Below the pieces are notes generated by a model that saw only the letters and a program-made list of their open reading frames with translations, did no database searches and was not told where the DNA came from. Positions 1 to 8,973 of a stretch of DNA of 41,884 nucleotides are shown here, in pieces (position 1 is the stretch's first letter; every line of letters starts with the position of its first letter). A program made the position numbers and the translations under genes. Source of the DNA: Nemertoderma westbladi (taxonomy: Eukaryota; Xenacoelomorpha; Nemertodermatida; Nemertodermatidae); contig JAUCBJ010006715.1 of NCBI GenBank assembly GCA_032718475.1, positions 1 through 41,884 on the forward strand, written 5' to 3'.

Positions 1-962
1 TGTGTCTCTTGCAGATTCTCCAACTCCAGTTGAGCAGTCTGCTCAAATGCTCTCCTTTCTGCTTCTGCGACTGCCTTTGCCACCGCCTTTGCTGCTTTTC
101 TTTCTGCTTCTGCATCTGCAGCCGCTGCCTTTCTTTCTGCTTCTGCATCTGCCTTTGCCACCGCCTTTGCTGCTTTACTTTCTGCTTCGGCATCTGCTAT
201 AGCCGCCGCCATAGCCGCCGTTTTTTGTTCATCTATCCTTCTTTTCTTTATTTGTTCTTCTTGGACTCTAACGAGGCGGAGTTTTTCATCACATTTAGCT
301 TGTTCTGCAGCTAACATTTCCGCATCGATTGCGTCCAACACAAGCTTGGTTCCTTCACTATTAGGGCGAAGTCCAGACAGTCGTCTCCTCAACTCTTCGT
401 CTCCTATGAATCGCTGATAGTCTGACAGATATATGTCAATGGCGTCTCTAGTTCGCGGCTTCTCTGCTGCTGTTAATTCGCTTTCCACTTCGCTTTCCAC
501 TTCGCTTTCCACTTGGCTTTCCACTTCGCTTTCCACTTTGCTTTCCACTTGAGAAGAAGTGGCGTCGGTTGATTTTTCAAAGGTTGGCCGCTCATCATAA
601 ACCGTATCCGCCATCTTCGCTCCGCGTTCGGGCGTCCGCTCAACAGTCTCCGAACTACTGGAGCTATCGGGCCGCTGAGAACTAGGTTCTAGGCTAGGAT
701 GTTGCTGCTGTTTGACAGCGGCTTCTTGATCCCGCTTGACTTGGGCCCGAGTACCGATGATAGACCTATGTTGTTCTACCAGCCTAGGGTCTGACACTAC
801 TACTGTAGGGATGGCCTTTTTTACAATAGTAGGTGACTTAGACTTGGATCTAGGATGTTCTATACTTGGATCTGGGTCACTGATCTTTTTAAGGCACTGT
901 CTAACAGTCATTCTAACACTTTCTAAGAGACTATCCGACAGTGATTGGGTTGTGTCTGACAT
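1..962 (-). CDS. Partial unidentified coiled-coil protein of the left-arm element (gag-like at most)
   Basis: An uninterrupted frame of about 320 codons runs from an ATG at 962-960 to the window edge. The N-terminus is polar and Ser-rich (MSDTTQSLSDS) and is followed by a basic stretch (IIGTRAQVKRDQ). A VES(E/Q/K) repeat at 479-550 comes next, then a conserved block containing DAIDIYLSDYQRF, then a long Ala/Glu/Lys coiled coil. The same protein is encoded in the right arm (40114-41884), but this copy lacks about 500 bp present there between the Ser-rich part and the VES part. Family unknown to me. Its position, first frame after a long leader in a repeated element, would suit a gag-like structural protein, but I see no zinc knuckle or enzymatic motif. 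The Leu/Phe-rich plus-strand frames here are antisense shadows of the coiled coil. Confidence 0.6.
   Translation of the reverse strand, partial: MSDTTQSLSDSLLESVRMTVRQCLKKISDPDPSIEHPRSKSKSPTIVKKAIPTVVVSDPRLVEQHRSIIGTRAQVKRDQEAAVKQQQHPSLEPSSQRPDSSSSSETVERTPERGAKMADTVYDERPTFEKSTDATSSQVESKVESEVESQVESEVESEVESELTAAEKPRTRDAIDIYLSDYQRFIGDEELRRRLSGLRPNSEGTKLVLDAIDAEMLAAEQAKCDEKLRLVRVQEEQIKKRRIDEQKTAAMAAAIADAEAESKAAKAVAKADAEAERKAAAADAEAERKAAKAVAKAVAEAERRAFEQTAQLELENLQET
479..550 (-). repeat. 12-bp coding minisatellite, six units
   Basis: Six tandem 12-bp units (plus strand CGCTTTCCACTT with one or two substitutions) encode repeated Val-Glu-Ser-Glu/Gln/Lys on the minus strand. The right arm has only about one such unit, so the array expanded in this copy. 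Confidence 0.85.
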
Positions 963-1043
963 GTTTGTTTACACAGTTGAATGCCTACGGCTATAAATAC
1001 AGTTAAAGCAAGTCTAGCAATTTAGTATCACTGTTAGCCTAGT

Positions 1044-1308
1044 ACCGGTAATTACAGTATTAGAATACCGGTATATACTTATAGTATGTATAAATATTGT
1101 AAACTAGTTTTGTCACAGAGTACCGGTATATAAATTTAGCACAAAGATATAAATATATAATAGGCCTATCGTGAATACCGGTATACAGCTGACACTTATA
1201 GTATATATAAGTATAATTATTACAAACTAGAATTAATTACAGAATACCGGTATGATTTTAACTCAAATTTATAGAAATAAATATAATAAGCCTATGGTAA
1301 ATACCGGT
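1044..1308. repeat. Cluster of six ACCGGT palindromes upstream of the left-arm ORF
   Basis: ACCGGT occurs at 1044, 1067, 1122, 1177, 1246 and 1303, mostly within a longer ATACCGGTAT palindrome. It sits in two degenerate AT-rich tandem units of about 110-125 bp. The cluster lies directly before the start codon at 962 (minus). The right arm also has six such sites, at 39734-40024, in mirrored order. Confidence 0.75.
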
Positions 1309-2234
1309 ATGTCAATTATTTTAGAATAATTGAATTTCTGAATATTTTAGGGTTACTTGGTTACTTTAACTTACTTTGTTACCTTTATTTAAGCAGCAGT
1401 CCAACTGATATTGAGACCTAGTTGTTGTATGGCAGACCTACTATTTATAAATCGTTTGATTTGATTTATAATAGATATATACCCGTTTAAATGGGTTTTT
1501 GTCAATATTTGAAATAAATGTTATTATTTCTGGGGAAGTCACTACACAGAAGCTGAGCGCCCTCAGTGAAGTGTTATTTATTTGACACTAAAACTGATAA
1601 TTCTAATTTACCTAAGTTACTTAATACTACAAATTACTTACGATACGGGTGAGATTAATTCTCTAATTAAACACAACAAAATATTACGGACGAAATTTTT
1701 AGGGTAATTTTACAGGAAGTCTACAAACCAGCCTAACAAAGGGTTAGATTTCTGGCTATTACAAAGGACAGGGTACTACGGTATTTAAATAATAAGTAAT
1801 AGTAAATATACTGCGTTGTCCAGATAAGAAAATACCACCGCCTGACGACCTATAACCGTATCGCTATAGGTACTACGTTATGTATCACGGATTGTTCCTA
1901 CCCAGAAGCTAATAGAGCTAACGAATGTGCCTATCAACCACTTTACAACACAAATATACTGCCTACACTAATTACTTCGGAAGGCACTGCACACTAAACC
2001 CTAAATTAGGTACAAGTACCGGTATAACAAATAATCAGTAGTTAAATATACTTGAACAGTTAAAAGAACCACGGCATCTGCTGGAGTGACCGAAGCACAA
2101 AGTCGTCAGTCTTTACCTACGCCAAGCAGCCCTGATGTAGTACCGGGGTTAGTTTAACTATAACGGTATGTATAACAAGCACAATTACTGTAGGAATAAA
2201 CTTGGGGACATGAATGTTGCGAATAATCGCATAA

Positions 2235-2806
2235 ACTCTGAATAATAAATATTACGCTACCCGTACAGAATACTCAAACAAATACAAACCAAACGCTGGC
2301 AGACTACTATCAAGCCTAAACAAACTACTGTATGTGCAGATTCTGAAACTGTTAGTTAGTATGCGTGCTAACACGGTAGTACGACTTACTCTTTAAGAGG
2401 GGATTGACCTTACAGTTATGACTGCCCCAACTTACTAACGGCACTTGATCAGACCAACTCTACACACGCAGCAATCCCTTCAGACCCAAAAATAGCTAGA
2501 CAACAATCCAGCCTACAAATATTTGAGTAATAACTATTACGGTACCTGAACAGACCACACAAACAAACACAGGCTAAAACACTGGCAGACTACGATCAAG
2601 CCTAAATAAACTACAGTATATGCAGACTCTGAAACTGTTAGTTAGTATGCGTGCTAACACGGTAGTACGACTTACTCTTTAAGAGGGGATTGACCTTACA
2701 GTTATGACTGCCCCAACTTACTAACGGCACTTTATCAGACAAACTCTACACACGCCGCAATCTCTCCAAACTCAACAACAGTCAGACAGCAGCTCAGCCT
2801 ACAATT
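2235..2806. repeat. ~286-bp tandem duplication in the left-arm leader
   Basis: Two units about 286 bp apart share long near-identical blocks; for example, the block starting GAAACTGTTAGTTAGTATGC is at 2345 and again at 2631. The right arm has the equivalent duplication with a 288-bp period (38218-38790). The duplication is therefore an ancestral property of the family and did not arise at this locus. Confidence 0.85.
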
Positions 2807-3064
2807 ATCTGAACAATCTGAGCAGGGTCACACGCCTTCTGCTCAATATTAGCCTACTAGTAAATAAAACTGACAGAAATAAGTAAGCTCCAAAAGAAAC
2901 AAGGGGTGTACAGTCCCTAATCTCTTAAACAGCCTACCGGTATACAATAATCAAAATCGAATAATACTAAATGTACTTGTACAGCAGTACCGGTACCGGT
3001 GATGACAGTTAGGCCTACTGACCTACAAAGTACCGGTTCAGTTTTACCGGTCACTACGGTATTT

Positions 3065-3198
3065 TGCAACCTTATTGCCTACTGCAATAAGATTGTAAAC
3101 TGTTACTGTTCGACAGAACAGTATTTTACTGTATTTAATGCCTACACTTGCAACCTTATTGCTTACTGCAATAAGATTATAAACTGTTACTGTTCGCG
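3065..3198. repeat. 86-bp-spaced direct repeat carrying a hairpin
   Basis: A ~47-bp block at 3065-3112 recurs at 3151-3198 with two mismatches. Each block contains the stem CTTATTGC / GCAATAAG around a five-base loop. The right arm has only one recognisable copy, near 37965-37990. Confidence 0.7.
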
Positions 3199-4446
3199 CT
3201 TTTGAAGACCTTTAGCAGTTTAACCTGCCAAAATTTATATGTCTTTTAGTTAATTAAAACACCTTTAGCATACGACAACAATTTATGCTAATACACAAAA
3301 CATTAGCCGAAGTCAGCCCATGCGCGATCATTCACCCGATGGATCTACACCCGGGAGACTGAATTCGGATGCTTAAATTTTATTATTGCAGTGTAAGGTT
3401 GCAGCGTAAACTTACTGTATTATTCGATAGATCGTTAATAATTAATCTCTGACAGATATTATTGGCTTTCGGGAAATATTAACAGTTCCTTTAGGACGTG
3501 GCGCTTTATCTATTTAAACAGAACTAAGACTTATACTAAAACGCAACGATACTGCTTATGATTGAAGTATAAAGCGTATTCTTTAGGAAATACTTTGTTA
3601 CCAATCACAATCATACACACTATTCTGCCGACCGTCAGTATATTTGATCACACATAAAGAGAGCAGCGATTGACTCACGTAGGGTCTGCTAAATAACATT
3701 GGATTCAATACACACCACATTAATATAAATCGCAATTGTTATGTATAGCCGGTCTCTCTAACCTGTAGTGTATCAAGAAAATTGGGAATTTGGGTGATTT
3801 ATCCGTATTATCCAAAGAGCAATATTTCCATCAACAAATAGGTACAATTAATAACTGACGGTAAATAACAGTACAAACAATATGATTAATGCAATTAAAT
3901 TAAGTGAGCTAGTGAGTTCTTTCGATTCGATTGATTAATTCGTGAGTAGTTAGGTAACAGTTTATACTTTCGATAATTTAAGCAGTTTTACTAGAGTTTC
4001 TAGAGCCGGTGTTTCTGGCTTAGACAGCAATAACAACAAAGTATCAAGTAAAAACAGTAAGACTGAACACACTCCTTATGATCGGCCGAAAAGCTACACG
4101 TCGACAGGAAAAATCGCTCTGATTGGCTCAAGCCAAACAAAGAACCATGCGTCCAATGGCTGTTTCCATGTCAGCAACCAGCTGTTAGATGTCGTAATAT
4201 GAATCATCACGGCTAAGTTGTGAAAGGTAGTTGGTGCATTGCAGGTTTTTTGCCTTACCATGTCCGCCAAAACACGTATATAGCAGAATGACTTTTATGT
4301 CCGTTAAAACACCTGTAACGGTACCTTGCGGGCGAGGGGAATATATATACAGTTAGAGAACCTTTTTAGAGTATTCCAGCGCCTGGGGGGAAACTGGATT
4401 GCGAAGCAAAAGGGGCCAGTTATATCCCACAGAAGCTTTTACAAGA

Positions 4447-5157
4447 GGTGTCACGAGATGGGGGGGGGGGGGGGGGGGGCGTTTGGATACAACTATTATT
4501 AATAAGCTGTTGCTTGGTTAAAGCTAATTGGGGGTCAAAGGTCAACGATAAAGCTGTCTGGATATAGATAAGAGTAATTAGTTACCAGTAAGGGAGCTGT
4601 ATACCCTATGGCTAAGTATAACGAGATGAAAGTCAATGAGGTAATTTAGAAACCAATATATAAAACTAATTATTGGTAAATCTAAAATTAAATACAAATA
4701 AATAAAGTAAAATTAAATACAAATAATTAATTAAAATAAAGTACAAATAAATAATTAATTTAAAATTAAATACAAATAGGCAAATAGGCAAATAGGCCTT
4801 CTCGGGCCTCTAGGCGACAGTTAGACAACACTGACACCATTGCGTATCGGATTGATTAATTAGGATAATCAATTAAACCCTAATTAGGAGTCGTAAGACA
4901 TCTATTAGGGTTTAATAGTACTAATTAATTGATGACACCTGTCAATTAGGGTCTAATTAGCCTAATTAGGAGGTGTCACCCAGACAGTCTGGCGCCAGTC
5001 AGTGGGGTCCAACTGTCGCCGAGCCGCCCAAGACCCTACTACTGTTGTGCGTGGTAGAACCGCCGTGACTCATCCTCAGAGGATGTGGTGATTGGCAGGT
5101 TGACGCCTGTAGCATTATATATATTATATATATATATTAGTTGAGTGCCTACTTACA
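4447..5157. other. Non-coding spacer with simple repeats and AT-rich palindromes
   Basis: No gene is seen. Contents are a run of 20 G at 4460-4479, a degenerate AAATTAAATACAAATA tandem repeat at about 4675-4790, and CCTAATTAGG-type palindromes at 4850-4980. The latter include an 8-bp stem TGACACCT/AGGTGTCA at 4933-4978. A TA microsatellite lies at 5114-5138. The last 8 bases (5150-5157, TACTTACA) are the left target duplication of the hAT-like element. Confidence 0.6.
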
Positions 5158-5869
5158 GGGGTGTTTGAAAAAGGTGGACTGGACACAGAAAACATGGACA
5201 ATGGACAGACCAATCACGGGCGATTTGCGTTATAATACAGCATGTCCACCTTTTTTAAATTTGAATAAGGTGGACTGGGTTGAGAAAGAACAGGCAATGA
5301 ATTGACAAATGAGATTGATTTGCACATTATAGCAGTTCTGTCCACGTTTTTCAAAAATTTTCAGAAGGTTTTTATGGATTATTATTGTTATTATTATCCC
5401 ATACTTACTGTGACCAACCGAAGTTGTCGAAGTCGGCATGGCATAGTTCAATAATATGGGGCGAAATCTGTGAGCTGAGCCTTAAAGCCTTAGCATCAAT
5501 ATTGGAACGTCAAAATTCTAACGCATAACAGTATAAAGTTAATTATAATAACTATCTATTGTACTGTGAGGGAAATATACTTTGCTTTATTTACCGTTTA
5601 TCCCGAGATCTGTTATTAAACGACCGAGCGCAGCGAGGGAGTTAAATAAGTCCCCATATTTTGGGAGTGGCGGTCCGAAACCCTAATTCAAAGTGGAAAT
5701 GGAGACCCAAAGCCTTAATTATAAAACTGTCATGTAAACCCAACCTTTGTTTTATTATGATATTATATATGATATATGATAAATTATTTTATTTATGATA
5801 TTTTGGATCCTGAATTCCACAAAATTTCTTAGATTAGAGCATCATTACTTTAAGGTTGTAGGGTTACTA

Positions 5870-6250
5870 ATGACAGTTTTTGTTCGCGCTTTTAGACCAT
5901 TTTAACAGTTTAACCTGATAATTTATATGTCTATTAATACCTGACAGCCCAATACAGATGAAGCCGAAGCCAGTCTAGCACGGCGTATGACCCACCGGAG
6001 GTGGGAGACTGGATCCGATGGCAGAAAGAGCCGTAGGACACTTTGTATTATTCAATTGATCTTTACTATAATCTCCAAAACTATGCTTATTTTCAGTTAA
6101 ATACTAACAGTTCCCTTCAGGTGCTGCGCTCTAAATACTACGCAGAGATATGACTTATACTATGTAATTAGTAATTACAACGGGTATGGGCATGAGATAA
6201 CGCAAATGTTTACATCCTTCAGGGATGTATTTATTAATTGAAGTGTATAA
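5870..6250 (-). mobile_element. Third, fragmentary copy of the arm-family leader, inside the hAT-like element
   Basis: From GTTCGCGCTTTT at 5883 the sequence follows the left arm at 3190-3560. Shared steps are TTTAACAGTTTAACCTG, ATTTATATGTCT, GAAGCC/GAAGTC, GGGAGACTG, TGTATTATTC and TAACAGTTCC followed by CGCTCTAAA/CGCTTTATC. Divergence is clearly greater than between the two long arms, with several indels. Orientation is that of the left arm. I cannot place the ends exactly. Confidence 0.55.
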
Positions 6251-6661
6251 ACACTCACACTGAAGGGCTGCAAGAATATTCTTGCCTCAAGTAGTCCACA
6301 AAGCATGAATCATATCGAACGCCGTAGAACGTATGGAACATGCAAGAACTCCCAATCAGGGACCAGTTACCATGCCATCAACCCGTAACCAGTTTCTGTG
6401 GGAATGTACGGGAAAGTGTTGTACTTAGAATAACCGCTGGAGAGAGTAAGTTTACATTAGTTCATAAAATACAAAGTTATTAAGAGTTTTTCAAGGGTTT
6501 AGAGTAACCAGCGCATTGTGTAAAATGGGGACATTTTGGCTGCAAAAGCTTTAACAGTTTTAATTAAGGTTTGGGCCTGACCAACTAAACCCAACCACAA
6601 AATTACACCAATAAATCCAAGTTAAAGTGCTGTACGGTACGCCAGACCTACTATTATTATA

Positions 6662-6715
6662 CTGTTCTTAATGCAGCTGCTTCCAGCAGCATGCCGATTA
6701 TAGATAGACAATTGA
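6662..6715 (+). mobile_element. Short LINE 3' tail fragment
   Basis: The segment CTTAATGCAGCTGC...CAGCATGCCGATTATAGATAGA matches the 3' ends of the LINE fragments at 28331-28896 and 35944-36386. Only the tail is present, as expected for severe 5' truncation. Confidence 0.5.
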
Positions 6716-6723
6716 AAACTGAA

Positions 6724-6987
6724 AAAGGTGGACATTCCAATCACAGAATCACTACGAAATAGCACTGCTTTAATACGTTTCTGATTGGTCAGACTATCAT
6801 CTATATACTTTATGTGCCTGTGTCCAGTCCACCTTTTTCAAACGCACATCTTATTCCCAATTATGTAATTAAAAAAGAGAAAACTTAAAAAAGGTGGACA
6901 AACCAATCGCTACAAACTGCTTTGCTTAATACGTTTCTGATTGGTCTGTCCGTTTTTTGTGTCCGGTCCACCTTTTTCAAACACCCC
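6724..6987. repeat. Duplicated right terminus of the hAT-like element
   Basis: AAAAAGGTGGAC opens blocks at 6724 and 6887, and each closes with its inverse GTCCACCTTTTTCAAA. Both contain TTAATACGTTTCTGATTGGT. The inner block (6724-6844) is a second copy of the terminal ~100 bp, so this end is duplicated or carries a nested small relative. Confidence 0.65.
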
Positions 6988-7612
6988 TACTTACAGTGCA
7001 GTAGGTACCGGCGTAGTGCTGTAGTGAGGTTGTCTGGTACTGGCAGGGCAGTAGTAGTACTGACAGTGGTCAAATTAAGTTAATTATTTTTCCAGAAAAG
7101 ACAGTTTTTTCACGTGCTGCGCGAAGGGCACATCGTCCCCCGCAGCCATAAAATTTGCACCAAATTAAATACACTACCTAGGGTGTCTGTCTGTAGATTT
7201 TCCCGCAAATTGAAGGAAAATTGAGGAAATGGTGCACATTTAAAACAGGCAAAAATTGACTTTTCGAGAAAAAAGCCATAAACACATGATTTTCAATCGT
7301 GCTGCTCGAAGCGGAAAATCACCTAATTTAAAACTTGTTTTTCTATGAAGTTACACATAGGTCAGAGAGTGTCTGTGTGAAATTTCAGACAAATCGGTCC
7401 AAAAATGGCCACTGGGGAAAGGTGTTTGTCACTGTGCCTCAAATGTGATAGAACCGGTATCGGAAATTAAATCGCCGACCACGAAAACCAGATTAGCGAA
7501 AATTCCAGCAGTGTACTTTCTTAATAACATTAACAACAACTTAATAACAGTCACAAATTACTATTTTAGTTATTTCATATTGACAGTAAGTCAGACTTAG
7601 AGAGGGACAGAG
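6988..7612. other. Non-coding stretch, no gene seen
   Basis: The first 8 bases are the right target duplication of the hAT-like element. The rest lacks coding frames. It has a repetitive style: CGTGCTGCGCGAAG at 7113 and a variant at 7299, then a phrase ending ACAAATCGGTCCAAAAATGG at 7391-7410. I cannot name the repeat family. Confidence 0.4.
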
Positions 7613-7613
7613 A

Positions 7614-7846
7614 GGGATGAGTACAAAACAAAGACCCAAGACTTTATAGCCCGTTCTGTACAAAACAAAGAGGTAAAGTCGCGTTAGGCCCCAAAGAGCG
7701 TTAGGTCTCATTGCCATTTAAAGGAGCAGGTTAGTAAAGGAGCAGGTTACAGAGACGTGTTGGGGGAACCAAAACAATAAACGAAAGTTAACACGTGTTA
7801 CTGTACAAGATTATGCAGGTCTTGGGTCTTTGTTTTGTACTCACCC
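7614..7846. repeat. Inverted repeat (MITE-like hairpin), 28-29 bp arms
   Basis: The left arm 7614-7642 and right arm 7819-7846 are reverse complements except for one extra base; both contain GAGTACAAAACAAAGACCCA or its complement. The ~175-bp interior has no coding potential. GA-rich sequence on both sides hides any target duplication. It lies just beyond the 3' end of the SLC35B4-like gene. Confidence 0.65.
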
Positions 7847-7869
7847 AGAGAGAGAGAGAGAGAGAGAGA
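7847..7869. repeat. (AG)n microsatellite
   Basis: About 11.5 perfect AG dinucleotides, between the inverted repeat and the 3' end of the SLC35B4-like gene. Confidence 0.9.
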
Positions 7870-7885
7870 CGATTCCTCCAGCGAA

Positions 7886-7891
7886 TTTATT
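7886..7891 (-). promoter_or_regulatory. Candidate poly(A) signal AATAAA
   Basis: TTTATT on plus, AATAAA on minus, about 36 bases past the stop codon of the transporter gene. Position and orientation fit a short 3' UTR. Confidence 0.5.
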
Positions 7892-7926
7892 CTAAATTAT
7901 TATTGTTTGGTATTATTGGTAAATTA

Positions 7927-8973
7927 TTATTGTCTCGCCGTTATAGGTTCCTTCTCAGTAACATTCTCCAATGTTACGGTTTTGTGTACAGGTTTTCGTC
8001 TGTACGCAAACTCGAAGACACCGCAAAACAAAAGAGTCCCAGAGAAAACTAATACAGTAGCCACCCAATGCCACTCAGTAAAAGTGTTTCTGAAATACAC
8101 TATTGAGAACATTAGACTAATAAACTTTCTTAAAGTTATTACCAAAGTTACAAAGAGAGATGTGCACGTTGAGGTTAGAATAAACACACATCTTATACAA
8201 ATATATTGGGTGACAACGTTCGCAAACATCGACATCCACATTGTCGGTATTTGTATACCGAATAGTTGAAACAGAGGATCGGAGTCGTTGATTAGCGTCA
8301 AGTTTCGGTATAAATCTGGTAATATAAAGAGGAATGCCGGTAGCGGTAGCGCGTGGTTGTAAAATAAAGCTTCTCTTGGATATTTCCCGTAAGTTTCGAA
8401 TAAAACCTCTTGGTAAATACCAAGTCGAGCCGATAAAAACAGCGCGAATAACAACATGGAAAGTCCGATGAACCACCGTAATAACGGTTCCATGTCCTCC
8501 TTATCAGTAGGCGTAGCCGTAGACGTAACTGCTGTCGATGTTGTAGTCTTTGCTGATGCTATTGAAGCCATTGTAATCCCCAATGTTATCATAATAACTG
8601 CAAGGTATTTATCCAGGGCGTATTTTCTTTGTCTAAGATAAATTCCCAAAGCCATATTGGCAACCAAAGATCCAGATCGAATTATCATGTGAAGCGGCAT
8701 CGATATATTAAAGTTTAGCGCGTAATTGTTGAAAATACCCACTAGAAAGAAAGTTATAACGAGTTTGGTATATTGAAGAAGCGGAATTTTTGGTTTCTTG
8801 GTGAGGAATTTTGTTTCGAATACAAGTCCGTCCAGAGCAACAAATAGGAACTGCAGACAGGTTATAAGTGGGCCAGCCCCTGGGTCGTATCGGATCATAT
8901 GCTCCAAGAATATTACGTTAATCGTACACGCCAGTAAAACCATAGCAACAGCAAAAGTAACAGTCGCATCCAT
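7927..8973 (-). CDS. SLC35B4: SLC35B4-like UDP-xylose/UDP-N-acetylglucosamine transporter, single exon
   Basis: A complete 348-codon frame encodes a very hydrophobic protein with about ten membrane segments. It is recognisable as the nucleotide-sugar transporter SLC35B4 (yeast Yea4 relatives) from signature blocks: NVIFLEHMIRYDPGAG near residue 20, NNYALNFNISMPLHMIIRSG near 82-101, SARLGIYQEVLFETYGKYP near 180, EALFYNHALPLP near 200, and VTLVITLRKFISLMFS near 275-290. The vertebrate protein is about 331 residues, so length fits. By family knowledge it exchanges cytosolic UDP-sugars for UMP across Golgi/ER membranes. The start is chosen because MDATVTFAV leads straight into the first membrane helix; upstream on the minus strand is AT-rich with a TTTTAG that could be a 5' UTR splice acceptor. 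No intron interrupts the frame, unlike the multi-exon vertebrate gene. It could be an intronless paralogue or a retrocopy, but it has no disabling change. Confidence 0.93.
   Translation of the reverse strand: MDATVTFAVAMVLLACTINVIFLEHMIRYDPGAGPLITCLQFLFVALDGLVFETKFLTKKPKIPLLQYTKLVITFFLVGIFNNYALNFNISMPLHMIIRSGSLVANMALGIYLRQRKYALDKYLAVIMITLGITMASIASAKTTTSTAVTSTATPTDKEDMEPLLRWFIGLSMLLFALFLSARLGIYQEVLFETYGKYPREALFYNHALPLPAFLFILPDLYRNLTLINDSDPLFQLFGIQIPTMWMSMFANVVTQYICIRCVFILTSTCTSLFVTLVITLRKFISLMFSIVYFRNTFTEWHWVATVLVFSGTLLFCGVFEFAYRRKPVHKTVTLENVTEKEPITARQ

Larger units (their letters stand above)
1..4446 (-). mobile_element. Left arm: copy of a large unclassified repeat family, 5' end at ~4446, running off the window
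   Basis: This segment read on the minus strand aligns with 36722-41884 read on the plus strand. Shared landmarks, in order from the inner end, are a segment beginning CTTGTAAAAGCTT followed by a C-run, a segment around 3480-3560, a ~286-bp tandem duplication, six ACCGGT sites, and then a protein-coding frame. Where I aligned 1861-2240 with 38800-39190, identity by eye was about 90%. Both copies lose similarity at the same inner boundary, so ~4446 is probably the element's true 5' end. A start of TGTAAAAG would fit an LTR retroelement, but I could not define an LTR end or primer site, so the class is open. Confidence 0.7.
5158..6987. mobile_element. Non-autonomous hAT-like DNA transposon (1,830 bp) with 8-bp target duplication
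   Basis: The ends are inverted copies starting GGGGTGTTTGAAAAAGGTGG; the outer 29 bp match at 28 positions (5158-5186 against 6987-6959), and weaker similarity continues to ~100 bp. The flanks are a perfect 8-bp direct repeat, TACTTACA, at 5150-5157 and 6988-6995. An 8-bp duplication is the hallmark of hAT transposases, although the TIR does not start with the CAG common in hATs. No transposase frame is present. The interior includes a fragment similar to the arm leader (5870-6250) and a LINE 3' tail, so it looks like a MITE-type element enlarged by captures or insertions. Confidence 0.75.

Noticed and set aside
2-314. Leu/Phe/Cys-rich plus-strand frames at the left edge
   Set aside because: They are the antisense of the Ala/Glu/Lys coiled coil encoded on the minus strand; the sense frame is homologous to the right-arm protein.
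4980-5100. Possible tRNA or small RNA in a GC-richer patch
   Set aside because: No TPsiC-type GTTCNANNC box or cloverleaf pairing could be found.
7795-8641. Frames opposite the SLC35B4-like gene, such as 8117-8476
   Set aside because: Shadows of the clearly homologous minus-strand gene.
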